The position numbers were made by a program, and so were the translations under genes. Positions 24,501 to 37,500 of a DNA stretch of 64,000 nucleotides are shown in pieces. The stretch is from Trichuris trichiura. Lineage: Eukaryota > Nematoda > Enoplea > Trichinellida > Trichuridae. The notes beneath the pieces were generated by a model. It did no database searches and was not told the origin of the DNA. It saw only the letters and a list, made by a program, of their open reading frames with translations. Position 1 is the stretch's first letter, and each line of letters starts with the position of its first letter. Location: positions 4,712,001 to 4,776,000 of the forward strand of contig JBAJFE010000014.1 of the NCBI GenBank assembly GCA_037903355.1, given 5' to 3'.

Positions 24501-25610
24501 TCGACAGTTATGAGAAGAAAATAATGAAAAATATAATCGTCATCTGCTGTACGATGAAGTTCAGTGGCTGTCGGACGGTGCCTGTCTTACTCGATTTTAG
24601 TCACTCTTCCAAACAACTTTGGAATTCATTGAAAAACATGACCTTATTTTGTATAGTGACTGGAAAAAGCGTTAATGTGATATAGGTTATTTGGTTGATT
24701 TGTATTTGTAATACGATGCAGCGAATCTTCTTTTATACAGAGAACAGCTTAGTTTAATCTGTATAAGAACCGCTGCATGCCCGTTCATTGATGCAGTCTT
24801 AAGTGTGAGGGGCTCCATCAATTTTCAAACCTTTGTAGAATGAAAAGGATGACAGAAAGCCAAGATGGTCAAGTTTAAGTGTGCCGCAAGAGCATTTTTC
24901 AGTAAGATAAGAGAACATTCTTGGCATGGGAAATAGATCCATTTTCAACTATGGATGAAGGAGAACAGAAATTATAGCAGGAATTAGTGAGATTTTAAAT
25001 AGATAAGGAAACTTAAAAGCAGTTTCCAGGTTTCCTGGTTGCATCAGGACACTACGCAATTGTGTGCTCACATATAGAAAATCGCGAGGTTTCCGAACGC
25101 CTTAACGTTTCGCATATTTTACCCTATTTTCCATTGAACCGTCCCTACAAAGGCACGGCGGCTACAAGGTCAACATACTTCCCACGCTTATCATTGCCAT
25201 TTTTCTGTGGTGTGTGAGGGTAGCATAGCCCCGAAAAATTGCATCCGCAGTTTGTCTGAGTTTTAAAAAAATTGATTTAAACTAGCTTCAACAATCAAGT
25301 GAGATATACGGAAAACTTTGTTACTGCGAGTTTTTGTACTGTGGGTCCCACTGTACATAAACTTTACCAGAAAAATTTACGAACCCTTTACAAAATGCTA
25401 CATCTCCAAGTCAAGTTTATTATCTCAAAAAATTTTAACATTAACGGTGAATGAAGCAGACCTAAATCACAATATTAGGCTGTCGCTTTGATCTTTTGTA
25501 CTGCTTTCACTTTTTCGCTAAACAAGGTCGCAACAAAACTGCTTATTCGAATTAAACTTCTTTCTAGTTGACAACCTGCTGCCAAGGTCTTGGCAGCAGC
25601 TAGATACAAC

Positions 25611-26357
25611 TACAGTAGAAAAAAGCAGACTTTTATGTATCGGTACACATGCAGCAAAATCTTTCTAATCTGGACGCGTCGGGGAGGAGGGTAGTTCAGA
25701 CTAGGGAAAAGTCTGGTTTATGGAGGAGGCTTACAGTAGATCACAGAAAAGCAGGTAATACATTTTGAACGTAATTTCCCAGAGTCCCCAGCGCGACTCC
25801 AGTCTCTGCAAGCGGGAATTTAGCTTACATGAACGGCGGAATCCCTTTTTCTAAACTCTGTTTATTTGCGACCTGGTCCTTTGTTGTTTATTGATAAAAT
25901 AATTTTCCTAGCGATGTGCCCCAAAATCCAATTTTCCTATACTTTACGTGCCTCGCACAATGCGTTCTCGTGTAACGCGAGGTTTTCAGGAAACTAATTT
26001 TTGCGTTATACAAGAACAGATTGCAGTTTTATACGACTGAAAAACACCAGGCCTTCGATCCACATTTCTGTTTATTTGGGGAAGCCTAGGTCTCGAGGTG
26101 GCTTGCTGCAGTCAACTTATTGGTCGAAATTGGCTCGGCAGAGCCGTGGCTGGTCTGCGCCTATGATAACGTATACCGAAAAGACCGTTGGCTAGTTGTT
26201 CGCTGCCCTTACAGCCGTTGCGGCCAAGTGACTGTCCGTTTCGCACAAGTAGCCTAATTGTCTTTGATGTATACGGTCGCTCTATTGTTCTCTTCGATGA
26301 ATCCGGATCAGAAAGGATTCTGGTTTATGGAGGTCCGGATTAGGGAGGTTTTACTGT
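25611..26357. mobile_element. Pogo/Tigger-like non-coding element, decayed
   Basis: The right terminus at 26310-26357 reads GGTTTATGGAGGTCCGGATT then AGGGAGGTTTTACTG followed by TA, a typical Tigger end. A possible left end is CAGTAGAAAAAAG at 25611 after TA. A second similar block, CTGGTTTATGGAGGAGG, lies at ~25706-25722 in the same orientation. No transposase was found. The left boundary is uncertain. Confidence 0.45.
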
Positions 26358-26369
26358 ATTTATATTCTT

Positions 26370-27200
26370 GTCATCTTGCCCACCTATTGGGCAACCGGTA
26401 GCAGTCTGCAGTTTCCTCTTCGTATAAAACAGTCTGTTCAACGCCAAAGTTTTCAAACTGTCCTGCAAGCGGGAGGAATGCATCAGAAGCACCAGCGCAA
26501 TCATTAATTCCACTAAGCATTAAATGAATGCTGCAAATTAACGCAAAACTAATTTAATGCTCACTCTAGAAAATAAAAGAGGCATTTTAACTTTGGCTAG
26601 AACGAATTCGTGCAGCCGTCACTGGGAACTCATGAACTGCGACTAGAAGAGGAACGTGTAGGCTTCTTAACCGTTTCAAACGGAACCACGTCAAAAAATG
26701 GAATATGCGTGCAAGAGTAAAGGTATTAACTCGACAATAAGTTTCATAATGAATATCAGCTTGCTATTGATTTTTGAAGTCGACAACAATGTTCATTTCA
26801 TTGCAGATGCAAATTGGCCTTCACATTATTCTACTGCCGTAATAAGTTATGCTGGAGAAAGAAATGGCAACCCAGTCCAGAAGACTCTGCTCTGGAATAC
26901 TCGTGGACATGGTCCGGGGAGCCACAATTCGAGCGAAACGATTAAACAGCAACACGTTAGTGCCTTACTAAATTATAGTCCGTGTCAACAATGAAAAACT
27001 GCCTGAAACCATTCTTACAAAATGGGAAGCACATCGAAAGAGAAAGCTAATAAAAACTTTTACTACTGCGATCACATTTATGTCAGCTTCCGAACAGCAA
27101 ATACCATAAATAACTTCTGGATTTTGTTTTGTCATCTTGGTCGTCCATTATTGGGCAACCGATAGTCAGTAACTGCCCATTCGTATAAAAATACGACTGA
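26370..27200 (+). repeat. Pair of diverged ~75-bp direct repeats
   Basis: 26373-26440 and 27128-27195 share TTGTCATCTTG, CAT/CTATTGGGCAACCG and TTCGTATAAAA at the same spacing. Probably two ends or two copies of an unknown element; no coding sequence recognised between them. Confidence 0.4.
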
Positions 27201-29082
27201 TCATCTGCCCTCAAGTACGCATCTAAAAGATAAACTGGGAAAGAGTTCTGACAGCTCAGCTTTGTAATTATGTCAGCGATGCCTTTAGTATGTCACCCTA
27301 TTTCTACTAGTGGCAGAGACAATTTTTCATTCGACCCTAAAGACGGTATCGTGCTCACTAGGAAACTATTCTCAGTTTGCTTATGTGAATAAAGTTTCTT
27401 TTTGATAAGGCTTTTGAACAGTATTTAGAAGACTTAAAACACAACCATATCATGCATTTAATACCTTGTGATCTAAAGAAAATGTCACCCATATCTGGCA
27501 GACCTGCACATTGAATTCCCTCAATAGTTCTTCCGCTCGAGCAAGGGAAATTACCTGTGAACTAAGCAGGATGCATTTTTCGTCGTTGAACATATCCACC
27601 CAGAAAGCAATAAGAGTAAGGTGAAAACAGCTTAAACGCTGTAACGTAAGCAGCAGTTGACATCTGGTTAACCGAAAATAAGGCGTAGTTTATTATGTGG
27701 GAGATCAATTAATGTTCCATGTTTACCCAACAGCAGTCCATTCCACAATGGCATAAGTACGAGTTTTAAGCAGTGACATACAAAGACACTATTTTCCCGC
27801 ACAATTTCGTTGCCTATTGGGTCATAGTGCCTCTGTTTTATAGCTGCGTTCTGAAGCCATCGATTAGCTCAAATACTGTTATAAATGGTGAAGTGTTGTA
27901 AAGATGTTTCAACTGTCCAGCTCATCAGAAGCTTTCTGCTAATCTTCTATATCATTGTTCCTTAGGCTATTGTCGTGAACGTTCAGCACGCCATTTATGC
28001 AATCGACGTTCTGGGTTTAATGGGCAGCTTTTCCGTACCAAAATTGCGTTATCAATGCTCGCGCTCTTAATGAATGAACTATAAGCTTAGCTTCCGATAT
28101 GATGCGGATGTCGCATTAATGCATTCTCTTCTATAAACCTTTGAGACTATCCTGTTTCAGAAGCAAAGGTGAGATCCTAATTAGCATGTTAGAGTTTCGC
28201 AAGGGCAGCACAAAATACTGGCATCCAGATACATTTTGTGCACTTAATGTTCAATAAGGTTTAGCCGTAATCATGTGGAGCAGAAATGCTATCGTGAAAC
28301 TCGATTCGCTATGGTGCCAAGATTTTGCAATGCCGGAAGAAAAACTCCAAAGAACAGCGGGCTTGTTTTATTCTTTGTTTGCTAATATACAACGCTGCGT
28401 TAACGTAGCCACAAAAATAGTTCACGGATGGAAAGTTTGTTAACGTTTCAAATGACTGATAACGTGCCATAGACAATCCGTTTTACTCCTCACAGCATCA
28501 CGGAGTAGAGTGCATAGACGCTCTTGGCCAATTGTGTTGAAGCAAAGTGTCGCTCACTCAGCTTTTAAGAGAAATAGAGCAATCTGCACTTGATCACATG
28601 GAAAGATTTTAAGCATACACTAGCCAGTCAGTCTTAATTCTCAAATGCTCACAATACAAATAAATTAAAAAGTAGGGTGATGAAACATTTTATTGAAGAA
28701 AACTTGGTACTTTGCCTCAAGTTTACTTCATAACATCATCGTTCAGCATGTAAACTAAACAATATAGGGCAGTACATTAAGTACTGCCAACATGACTAAC
28801 TTTCTGATTTCGTAATTTCAGATACGTAACAAAAGTTGATTAGCATTCCTGAAGTACCTATCCCACATCTTGTACCATATATTAAAATTTACTTTGGCCC
28901 ACGTCAGTGTTCTCTCAAAGAAACGTATTTGAGGAAACTGAAAACCCTTTTCCATAGGCTACCATTTATAACTTGCATTCCACTAGCTGAATATCAAATT
29001 GTTCACCAATGCCAGCTTGCGTGCCAGCGAAGGTAGTGAATACCCATTTCACCTACTTTAACAAGCAAAAAAATTTTTATTT
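27201..29082. other. Intergenic region, nothing recognised
   Basis: No supported gene, RNA or repeat. Confidence 0.4.
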
Positions 29083-29400
29083 CCAAATCTTTCAGGTTAG
29101 GCCTGAACTCGTCATCAGCAGACAAAGAGTCATCCTCACACTCTGCAACAATAAATTCACATACTACGTGAAACTCCACTGTCCTGTGTCAAGTTACTTT
29201 ATCATCCAAGTCTCACATAATGTCACGGTTGAAGTCAACCTCCTCTGGGTAAGAAATTCTTTTTAAATAAGACTTTCCTTCATTTTTTTGTAATTTCCTT
29301 AGGGCATGGCCGTTAAAGGTTGAAATGATTTGTTTGAAATTAGGCTTAATGGATTCGAAACTTTTGGAGCATCCTCGACCCATCGTCAGCGAAATAAAAG
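29083..29400 (-). repeat. Fossil terminal repeats with worn hammerhead cores
   Basis: At 29090-29142, minus strand: CTGATGA, an 18-nt arm whose ends still pair (GTT/AAC), GAAAGA. The flank GCAAAAAAATTTTTATTT resembles family C. At 29358-29392 a second core CTGACGATGGGTC (N7 = C is allowed) has lost its partner strand and GAAA. Both are in the same orientation, 0.27 kb apart. Confidence 0.4.
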
Positions 29401-30358
29401 AATGCAAACATTAATTATCAAACATCATAAACCAGCTCAGCCATTGCACGCTAGACTAATTTCTTACCTGCGCTGTGTGGATCGGCCGGTTAATTTTTAG
29501 CGCGACAAGGAAAGGCAAAACAAAATTGGACATATCCAAACAGGGAAGGAGACAAAGGCGTGTATAACTACCTTCAAATTTAAAAGCCACTCTAGATTTG
29601 ATAAACACGAAGGGACCGTTTTGCAATGAATGTACAGTTTAAAGTTTTCATATCACCAGGTTTCTCTGAAAACAGCATTATTTTTCACCGTCTCACTAGG
29701 CGTTGAAAATTAATGCTCACATTTGTTCGTTTCGTTAATGACAGTGCAAGGATGCCCTGAAAGTTTCGAGAACGTTAACTGTGGTTTCAAACAAAAACAG
29801 TGAACTTTAAACAGGCAAACCCGTGGGAAATGATAAAGACCGAAACTTTGGACCCGTTACTAGTAGCTGCGTTTTTCGTCCTGCTTTGCTCTTGGAATAA
29901 AAAAGGCATGAATGAAACCCTCCATATAACTAACACTGGTGCGAACTAAGAAAATCTAATTCTTAGGCCATCTGAATTCCGATTTAATGGAATTACGGAG
30001 AGGATGGTTTCCGTCCAGAATTAACCTCAAAGCATAGTACCTATTACTTTTTCCGCCTGCGTAATTATTTTCACGTCTCAGTCCTTAGAAAACTGGAAGG
30101 GAGTCGAAGTTACTGGAAAGAGCAGATGCTGTATTTATTCCTAGAACAAAATGGGTAAAGACGCTTACACTAGCGATATGCAGCAAGCAAAGGGATTAAC
30201 TCGTTCAGTCACAACTGGGGTAATTAAATAACTGAAACAGAGCTTACACATTTTTTGCTGTACTCTCACGCTTTTAAAAAATTATGTAAAATGTGTGGAT
30301 GAAAGCATGTTTAACAGTGTATGTGGGGAAGCTAAGGTTTTGTTAGCATACTTTCGTT
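29401..30358. other. Intergenic region, nothing recognised
   Basis: No supported gene or repeat. Confidence 0.4.
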
Positions 30359-30369
30359 TCTGTTTTGTT

Positions 30370-31000
30370 TCTTCTTAACGGTTCTTTTGTAAACGTGTTT
30401 TTATAAAACGTTTCCTTGCAGTTTTTAACTAGTTTTTTAATAACGTTTATTGGCAAAAACGTTAACTGCGGAGCTTTCGGGACATTTCGCGACCCTTCAT
30501 CAGCGAAGTAGGTGCCCCTCGCCGGACTGGTCTTCACTGTTGCAAGCCATTCCATCCGCCTAATTTTGGGAGGGACCGAAACTGGCAGCTCTATCTTGAG
30601 CCGTCGAACCGTTGAGAACAAAAAAAGCTGAATCATAGGGGAAGACGAAAGTTTAAAACCCGTTTTGTTTAAAAACAAACGGTTATATAGCGCTTATTTG
30701 CTCGTTGCTGGTCATCTGTTGGTGTATCGCCGTCGTGGAAGGTCGGTTGCGCGATCGCTGCACTGTTTGACTGATGAGGTGGAACCAAGGCTCGACGGCT
30801 CAAGACAGAGCTGACAGCTGCGGTCCCTGCCATAATTGATCAGATGGAGCGGCTTGCAGCTATGAAGACCAGCCTGGCGAGCGGCACCCACTGCTCTGGT
30901 GACGGGTCACGAATTGATCTTAAGGCCATGCAGTTAACGTTTATGCCAATAAATGCTATTAAAAAACGGGGTAAAGACAGTAAAAAGGTTTTATGAAACA
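30370..31000. mobile_element. Inverted Penelope-like element C2
   Basis: About 630 bp. The arms share GTTTATTGGCA, the hammerhead block, GCC-GGACTGGTCTTCA and CAAGCC-TTCCATC sequences in inverse order over roughly 150 bp. The centre (30655-30790) has GTTTAAAACCCGTTTTGTTT and a GTCGTGGAAGGTCGGTTG block shared with C1 and C3. The left extension has CTTCTTAACGG. Possible target duplication: TCTGTTTTGTT (30359) versus TCTGTTCTTCT (31001), 9 of 11. It is older than C1. Confidence 0.65.
30461..30510 (-). ncRNA. Hammerhead ribozyme motif (C2 left)
   Basis: Minus strand: CTGATGA 30503-30497, stem II GGG(T)C/GTCCC, GAAA 30478-30475, GCTC with the preferred UC cleavage dinucleotide, then CGCAGTTAA. 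The right-hand partner at 30896 reads CTGGTGA and has lost GAAA, so only this copy looks intact. Confidence 0.65.
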
Positions 31001-31011
31001 TCTGTTCTTCT

Positions 31012-33312
31012 TAGTAATTACCTTAGCAACCGTTATCTCATTCATGATTCTATCATACCAGATATAATTTTGTCAGCAGGCCGCAGTACACGTTCTTCAA
31101 GTTATCTGGACAGAGAATATTAGATATTAGAATCTGTCTTTTAAGCATATATCTTCACGTGTGACTTTTGTTGCTACAGAGGTCAATTCTGAAATGAATA
31201 CTATAGCTGATGGACTCCTGTTACAATCAGCAGGTATTCTAAAGAGTATTATTAGAGCTGGCTGAATAACCTATTGTTAAAGTAAGTCATGAAGCCATTA
31301 CGTCAATCCGGCTGCGCGTCTTATCCTTTTTTGGTAAAAATGCAGCAAAAACATTATGCCTGCGGCATCCAGTGCAGTTTAATTTACGAAACGTTTCCTT
31401 TTGATAAACGGTGCAATCTGCTTATCTTATTTTAAAACGGCATACATTTTTCCAAGTTGAAAATTTGATGACAAATCTGCTGAACTATTCTTAAGCTAAG
31501 CAGAACATTATTGCGCATAACGGTTCAATAATCATGAGTAAAGAAACGTCTGGTATGCAAAAAAATTGTACAGTTCAGCCTGTATGCACGTTTTGTATTG
31601 TTCTAGCAAGTTTAATTATTAACAATTCACCTTCCTTCATATTATTTGAGAAACTATTACTACTATTATCAGAGTCACAATTGCTATTGCGCTTTTCTTT
31701 AACATTTCAATTGAAAATTCTGGAAATGGCGCCAACAATTCTTGAAAGCCTGAAGGTTGTCCTGAGCCTTAAGATGAAGTGCTGATTTGATGACATTATG
31801 CATTTTAGACTCACCATTTTTTCTTAGTTTCTCTGTCCAATGTCACCACTTCGAATGGCTTTATGAAACGTGGTTCGTTCGGTTGAACGTGCTGAGTAGC
31901 ACGTACCCTTGGTTTTTAAGCATTACATATTGTGCTTTGTGCTTTTTGAACTATGGTTCCTAATTTCTGCTTGTTTGTTGCTCCGTAAAATTATATACGC
32001 AGCCTGGACTACTGCAAAAAAGCATTTATTGAGTTTTGCTGTTAAGCAATACTGCTGCCCTACTAACTTTGTTAATTGCTGTGGTCACACCAAAAGAATT
32101 TGTTTAAAACTTCATGAGTCACGATAACCGACAGAAGACATCTCCATTGAGTTAAATACGTTTTAGGAGTCACCTGGAGTGTTGAAACAATCTAACAGCG
32201 GAAAAGTTCTTGAGTCTTACACAAATTCAGGTAAAATTTTGTTCTAGTATTACAAATGTATCCAGGCCACTGAGCAAAACAAACTTACCTGGTAAAGAAA
32301 TGTAGTGTCCGATGTAAGAAGACGGTGAAACAGGAGCGTCTGAATAAGTCAATATTTTCAGCAATATGGGATATTGACTTTTGTCATTTGAACTACATAT
32401 GAGTGAGAACTTCGAAACGTCATTAGAAAGCTATTCACTTTTCTATTCAGTCACCGCTGTAGCAATTGGTAAAATCGAGTAGACACGGGCAAGCGCACAG
32501 TATGTCTCTAGGAAGAAAATAGAAAGTAGCAGCCCAGCCATTATGCAGAACAAGAGAAATAAAGAATTCTAGCTTTACCTTTTTAACTTCAGCTGAACAA
32601 AGCATGACCATAAGACAGCCTGTAAAATAGAAGTAAATGTGAATGTGTATAACGACCTCTCAGTCTGACAGGACAATAGGGCAGAAAGTCCGTGAAAACA
32701 TTTAAACGTCAACCTGGAACACATTACCATATTAGTAAAATATCCTTCATTGTTTGTCTTGCAGCTATTGATTACTTCACCGCGCAGCAGTAAGTTCTAC
32801 TGGAAAGGACGGAAGAATTATTCTCTTTTTCATGAGAAAGGTGAATTGTGCAAACTAATTTAGGTCTCATTTTGAAAAATTATTTTTTCCGTTCCTTCCG
32901 CTTGCCTCCAGATGTGCTGTTGTTGTTCTGAATTACTATTTCCGCAGCATAGTCGAGCTCAGTTTCTGTAATGAATTTTTGAGTTGGCATTTTTGTGCAT
33001 GCTGCATGTTCAACATTTGGACTATAAACGAAACAAACCGCTTAGTCAACAGCAGCAGACACGATGACAGTTTATGAATCTGTCGGCATACACTTCCTAT
33101 TTTATTTCAGAGCAATACGAGGTTCGAAAATTGCTTCAGTTGGATTAGAACATTTTGAAGCCTTTGTCGTTAGCAATAGCTTAAAGAAAAGAATATCACG
33201 TGAAACTTACGATTATGCTTACACCTTCCAACACATAGCTCTTTCTTACGGGTTGGTAATGTTGATGTCATACTGGTTATTTGCGGTAGGGCTATTTCTC
33301 GTTAAATAACTA
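31012..33312. other. Intergenic region, nothing recognised
   Basis: Some short open frames (31534-31785, 31909-32127, 33064-33309) without family resemblance. No repeats identified. Confidence 0.4.
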
Positions 33313-33364
33313 TGCGTCCGCAGCTTTCGAGTCTAAACCCAACCTATTTTCAGCAGTTTAAGAA
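33313..33364 (-). repeat. Isolated fossil hammerhead block
   Basis: Minus strand CTGAAAATAGGTT...AGACTCGAAAGCTGCGGACG keeps the CTGA...GAAAGCT spacing of the terminal repeats, with a damaged core (CTGAAAA). No paired arm was found. Confidence 0.4.
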
Positions 33365-34071
33365 GAAAAAGACTAAGGTCGCAATAGAGTGATAAACAGT
33401 TCATCTGGATGGGCAATTCAACGACAAACGTTGAAGGGAAATTAATTCGCTGTGCACAGAAACGTTCGTTCAAAAATCATGAATCTCTTTGCGTTTCTTT
33501 CTGAAAATTCATTCAGCTAGTATTTACTTTAGTTTACCTTGCAAATCGAACAGTTTATTAACAGTCCGGGTAACGAGATGCTTCATTCATTAGCACGGGA
33601 TGCTGTGGGATTGTGCCAGCGACGTTGGTAACATTGCACGGAAAATGAACCGCCAAATAGCCAATGCGTAGGTTAGTATCTCAAATTTGCGCGTTAGTAA
33701 AACTGCTTCTAAAATAGTGATATCCGAAGTAGCAACATAGTATGTATATAAATAATATTTCTCAGTAAATGTGTCCAGTCTATTCGTTTCAGAACTTTTT
33801 TTATAGAGAAACTGAAATGACAATTGTTATTGATTCAAGTCGAGGTAGGTTCTACGCAGTCCTTTAAAAAATATTTGGAAAGCCTCTGCAGCCTAGCGAA
33901 ATGCACACACTGAAGTAGTTAAGTAGATGTGACGAAGTGAGAAAGCCAGTCAGAATCGATCAAGGGCTTTTTAACTGTTCTCAGCGTAAATTTGATCAAT
34001 ATGGCGTGAACAAAACGCTAGTTGCGTATACACCGTTGCTACACAATGCATGGCTTTATCGAGTGTAACAC

Positions 34072-34166
34072 ACTTAACAGACCTTAAATTGTCCCTTATT
34101 GCAACTACTCCGTGCCGTGTCCCTTATTGCAACTTAACAGACCTTAAATTGTCCCTTATTGCAACT
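34072..34166 (+). repeat. Tandem repeat, 60-bp period
   Basis: ACTTAACAGACCTTAAATTG and the following GTCCCTTATTGCAACT occur identically at 34072 and 34132, exactly 60 bp apart, with an extra partial copy of the latter at 34118. Confidence 0.85.
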
Positions 34167-34439
34167 CTTCCTAGAAGCTAAAGTAGAGAGGGACTGTTTT
34201 AAGCCTGGAAACCATTGCATATAATTTAATCTATCTCAGTTAATCTAACGATTCCACTGGGATAGTAAACAAGTGAATGTTCTGCATCCTAAAGTTCCTT
34301 TCTTCTATCATTTAATCTATCTGTAGAGCTTTCATTCTAGTTAGGCCAACGCATTATGGATTGTTAATTCTGCTGTTAATAACTACAGGAATAATGGCAA
34401 AAAGCCACTAGGAACAGTGATACTGTATTAGTACAAAAA

Positions 34440-34558
34440 ACTTTATTTTTCTAAATTTTTTCACGAAACTTTCGACCCGTTGTTTATTAAACGTTCATTA
34501 CGTAAAATTCCACGAAAAACTTTAGAAAAACAAATTAAGAAACCCGTTACGAAGAAAG
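34440..34558. mobile_element. Minimal family-C foldback (C4)
   Basis: TTTTTCTAAATTTTTTCACG facing CGTGGAATTTTACG-like complement, joined at GTTTATTAAACGTTCATTACG, followed by the extension AAACCCGTTACGAAG. It contains only the outermost parts of the terminal repeat, no ribozyme core, and no clear target duplication. Confidence 0.5.
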
Positions 34559-37500
34559 GGGAAAGAAAAAGACTTTACTGTTATAATATAATAACTATGT
34601 AACGGGTCACATTGTTTTTAGAATTCCAGCTTTCAAGAAGCAGCTTCATTTCTTCTTCAACCCCAAGCATCACTGACTGATGCTTTGTTAATATGAAAAC
34701 AGGTTTGTTCCAAAAGCTCTGATTCTTTTCATTAGCATAAATTCTTTGAAAACAGTTGCTTAGTACAAGCGAATGCTGTTTGCTTTGAAAAACAAAATAT
34801 ATCATTCTAGCAGAAACATATGTGCAGCGCGTATGGAGTTCGTTGCCCTAATACGATATTCCTGACGTTCCAATGTTGAATAGAGCACTTTTAGTGTTGT
34901 GAGAAATATGAACAAGCCTAGTGGATGCTTGCTAAGTGCAAGAACTATTATGCTAACGTAAGGCTTTTGAAGAGCAGTCACTCCACTAACTGCGTCATGA
35001 ATGGAGCAGGCAAATCCAACGCTCTCAGTAACCCGCTAGCTTGTTTAATACCGTATTAATTAATAAAACGAGCAAAGGTAAAAGGGCTCAAGATCTAAAA
35101 GTTGAACAATAATTCTCCCTTTTTAGTAATAAGTGACATGTTGTTCATTCAATGAGCGTTTTGTCTTCAAAGACGACTACAAATGGAAATCGCTGTCTCA
35201 AAGAAAAGTGAAGGAAAGCTGCTTCATAAAAAAACCAAATTTATTCCAATACTGGCTCATTAATATCTATAAAATTTTCTTCGTCACTATTAGTATATGT
35301 TCTGTGATAACAGGAAAAAGCCGTTAAGAAGCAGTGCATGGTTCGTTTGCAGTGCTTAGCGAAGAAATTTTTGCTATCTCACAGGACTGGATATGGCGGA
35401 TTATCGCACTGCCGCTGGCCACTGCTGCAGGAAAAGCTTTCGGCTAGTTACGAGTGAACGCACACCTAATCAGTAAACACGCGCGTCGAAACCGTAACTC
35501 TCCTTTCAGCAGCTCACTGTGGTCACACTTTTAAGCTGATCAAAAGTTAATACAATACTGGACAGTTGCACCTACTGAGACAGGATGCTCCTGCATCGTC
35601 GAAGCGTACATTTTTGCATGATAAAAGAGAGTAAAGCAGCTGAATTAGGCCGCAACGGTTAATAATATGAAGGCAAAAGACGTCGCAATACAATTAGTAT
35701 CTCTAACACAGAATATTAGCCAATGGATAATGAAAGAATTTGTTCTAATAGCTTATTCACTAGTACTACTGAGCCAGCGTGGAGAATGTACGCAGTCAAT
35801 TCTCTCACCTACTACAAATTTAACGTTACAGTGCTTCTGAAAGCGGTGCACGTTAACTTTGAACTGTGTATTTTGTACATTTCTGAGATTAGCTGTGTGC
35901 TTTGTAATAATCTTGCAATGCAAAATTAGATTCGCGCCCTTTTCCTCAGTTAGTCACAGGATCACTAGAGCAAACAAGTAGTACCCTTGGCATGGATGAC
36001 TGCCGCTTCGGTTATATCCTTTTTCCATTTCCTTTGAGGGGAAGCTTGCTAAACGGTTCCTTAGCAAGCTTTCGCTCAGTTTGCAAATAAAATTGGAACT
36101 GAAACGTGTTAGCCATATTTCTTGGATATTAAGTTCATGTTTTCCCATTTCATCATGTCTGATTACCACCTGGTTTACATGAAGTCAGTGGAGTTCGATT
36201 TTGCCCACTAAATAGTTCTCCATTTGGTATGGCATCTGGTAGGTAAAGGAGGCTTGTCTGAAAATTTTATTAAAAATCTTGCAAGTGATGAAGTAGTAAG
36301 TAACGAGACATTAAGGCTTGCAAACTGGTTACTATTGGAAACAGATGAAAGGGATATTCATGGACGTGAACATTCAAGTGCTTTCAGATGAAGGCTTGAT
36401 GGAATAGGAGGAAGAAAGGTACAAACAATTTAAGGTGAAGGAAGTAGACTATATCTGAGATAACAGGAAAGCTCGTAACAAATAAATACTGGCCGGAGCA
36501 TTTGCTACTATTAGCAGTGACGTACAGATGTTATTACTGATAAAAAAATGAATGTCAGTTGCGTGAGACTTGTGAGAGCTAACAGGCAATCCAAAACGCC
36601 TTCACTTACTACGGAGAAGCATATATCGGAATGAAGAAAAACGTGCTGTCAAAACATGATGGATAACTTCCTGAAGAGGTCTACATCTGCTAATCTATCA
36701 GTAGTCGTCACAGTGGGATAAATGCTAGCTCTTCAGCTACCATTTGGTTGATTTATTAATGGAAAGGGAATTGATGAGATAGTCACTATAGCATCCTCAC
36801 AATGTAACAATTAATTTTGTCGCAATACGTCAAAATTGTTACAGATTAGTTTACTTTCATTTAAACGCTGTGCAGACCATGCCAATGTACGATATCCTGT
36901 TCCTCTATCTCATGACGTTATCGAGTAGGCTACATCTTGCACTTGACGCTATATTTGTCTACTTTCATATATACGTCGTATGCTAAAATCGCGTTTAATT
37001 ATTTGGCAATGCTGACGTCCTTTTGGAAAAAGTTCCAACCCTTTGAAGTGCATTTAAGGCAGAAGAACAGGCACTAAGCTAAAACGTTTGGCATTGTATG
37101 CATGAAATAAGTGCTTTGGCTTGCGTGGAACTGTCAGAGAGAAATGCTGTCGTAAGTCGATGCCCCTGTCTCTGTAAAAATACAGCACAATTAATCGTGG
37201 AAAGTTAATGAAGAAGTCTAACGTCAGGCGGCAGGTGACGAAGTGTAAAATAATGCTCTATTAGTTCTCTGACTGGATATCATAGCATTCACAACTTTCC
37301 AAACAAATAGTACCATGTGAGATTTATGCATAAGCGCGGTGACGCACTAACCTAGCTGCTTGCCCTCAAGTCTGGCAGCTGCTTTGGTGGATGTTACGCC
37401 ATAGAATATTAAGCCTGATTTGCCTACTTGCTTAAGCAAGTTCCACTTAATCTTTAATATGGCATTTCCTCGCCTCGAGAATAAGCCTGCAGGGAGATTA

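Noticed and set aside
25568..25597. Perfect 11-bp stem hairpin CTGCTGCCAAG/CTTGGCAGCAG
   Set aside because: Isolated hairpin without gene context; could be chance or part of the decayed Tigger-like element.
27919..27945. TCATCAG next to AAGCTTTC
   Set aside because: The order and spacing are wrong for a hammerhead on either strand.
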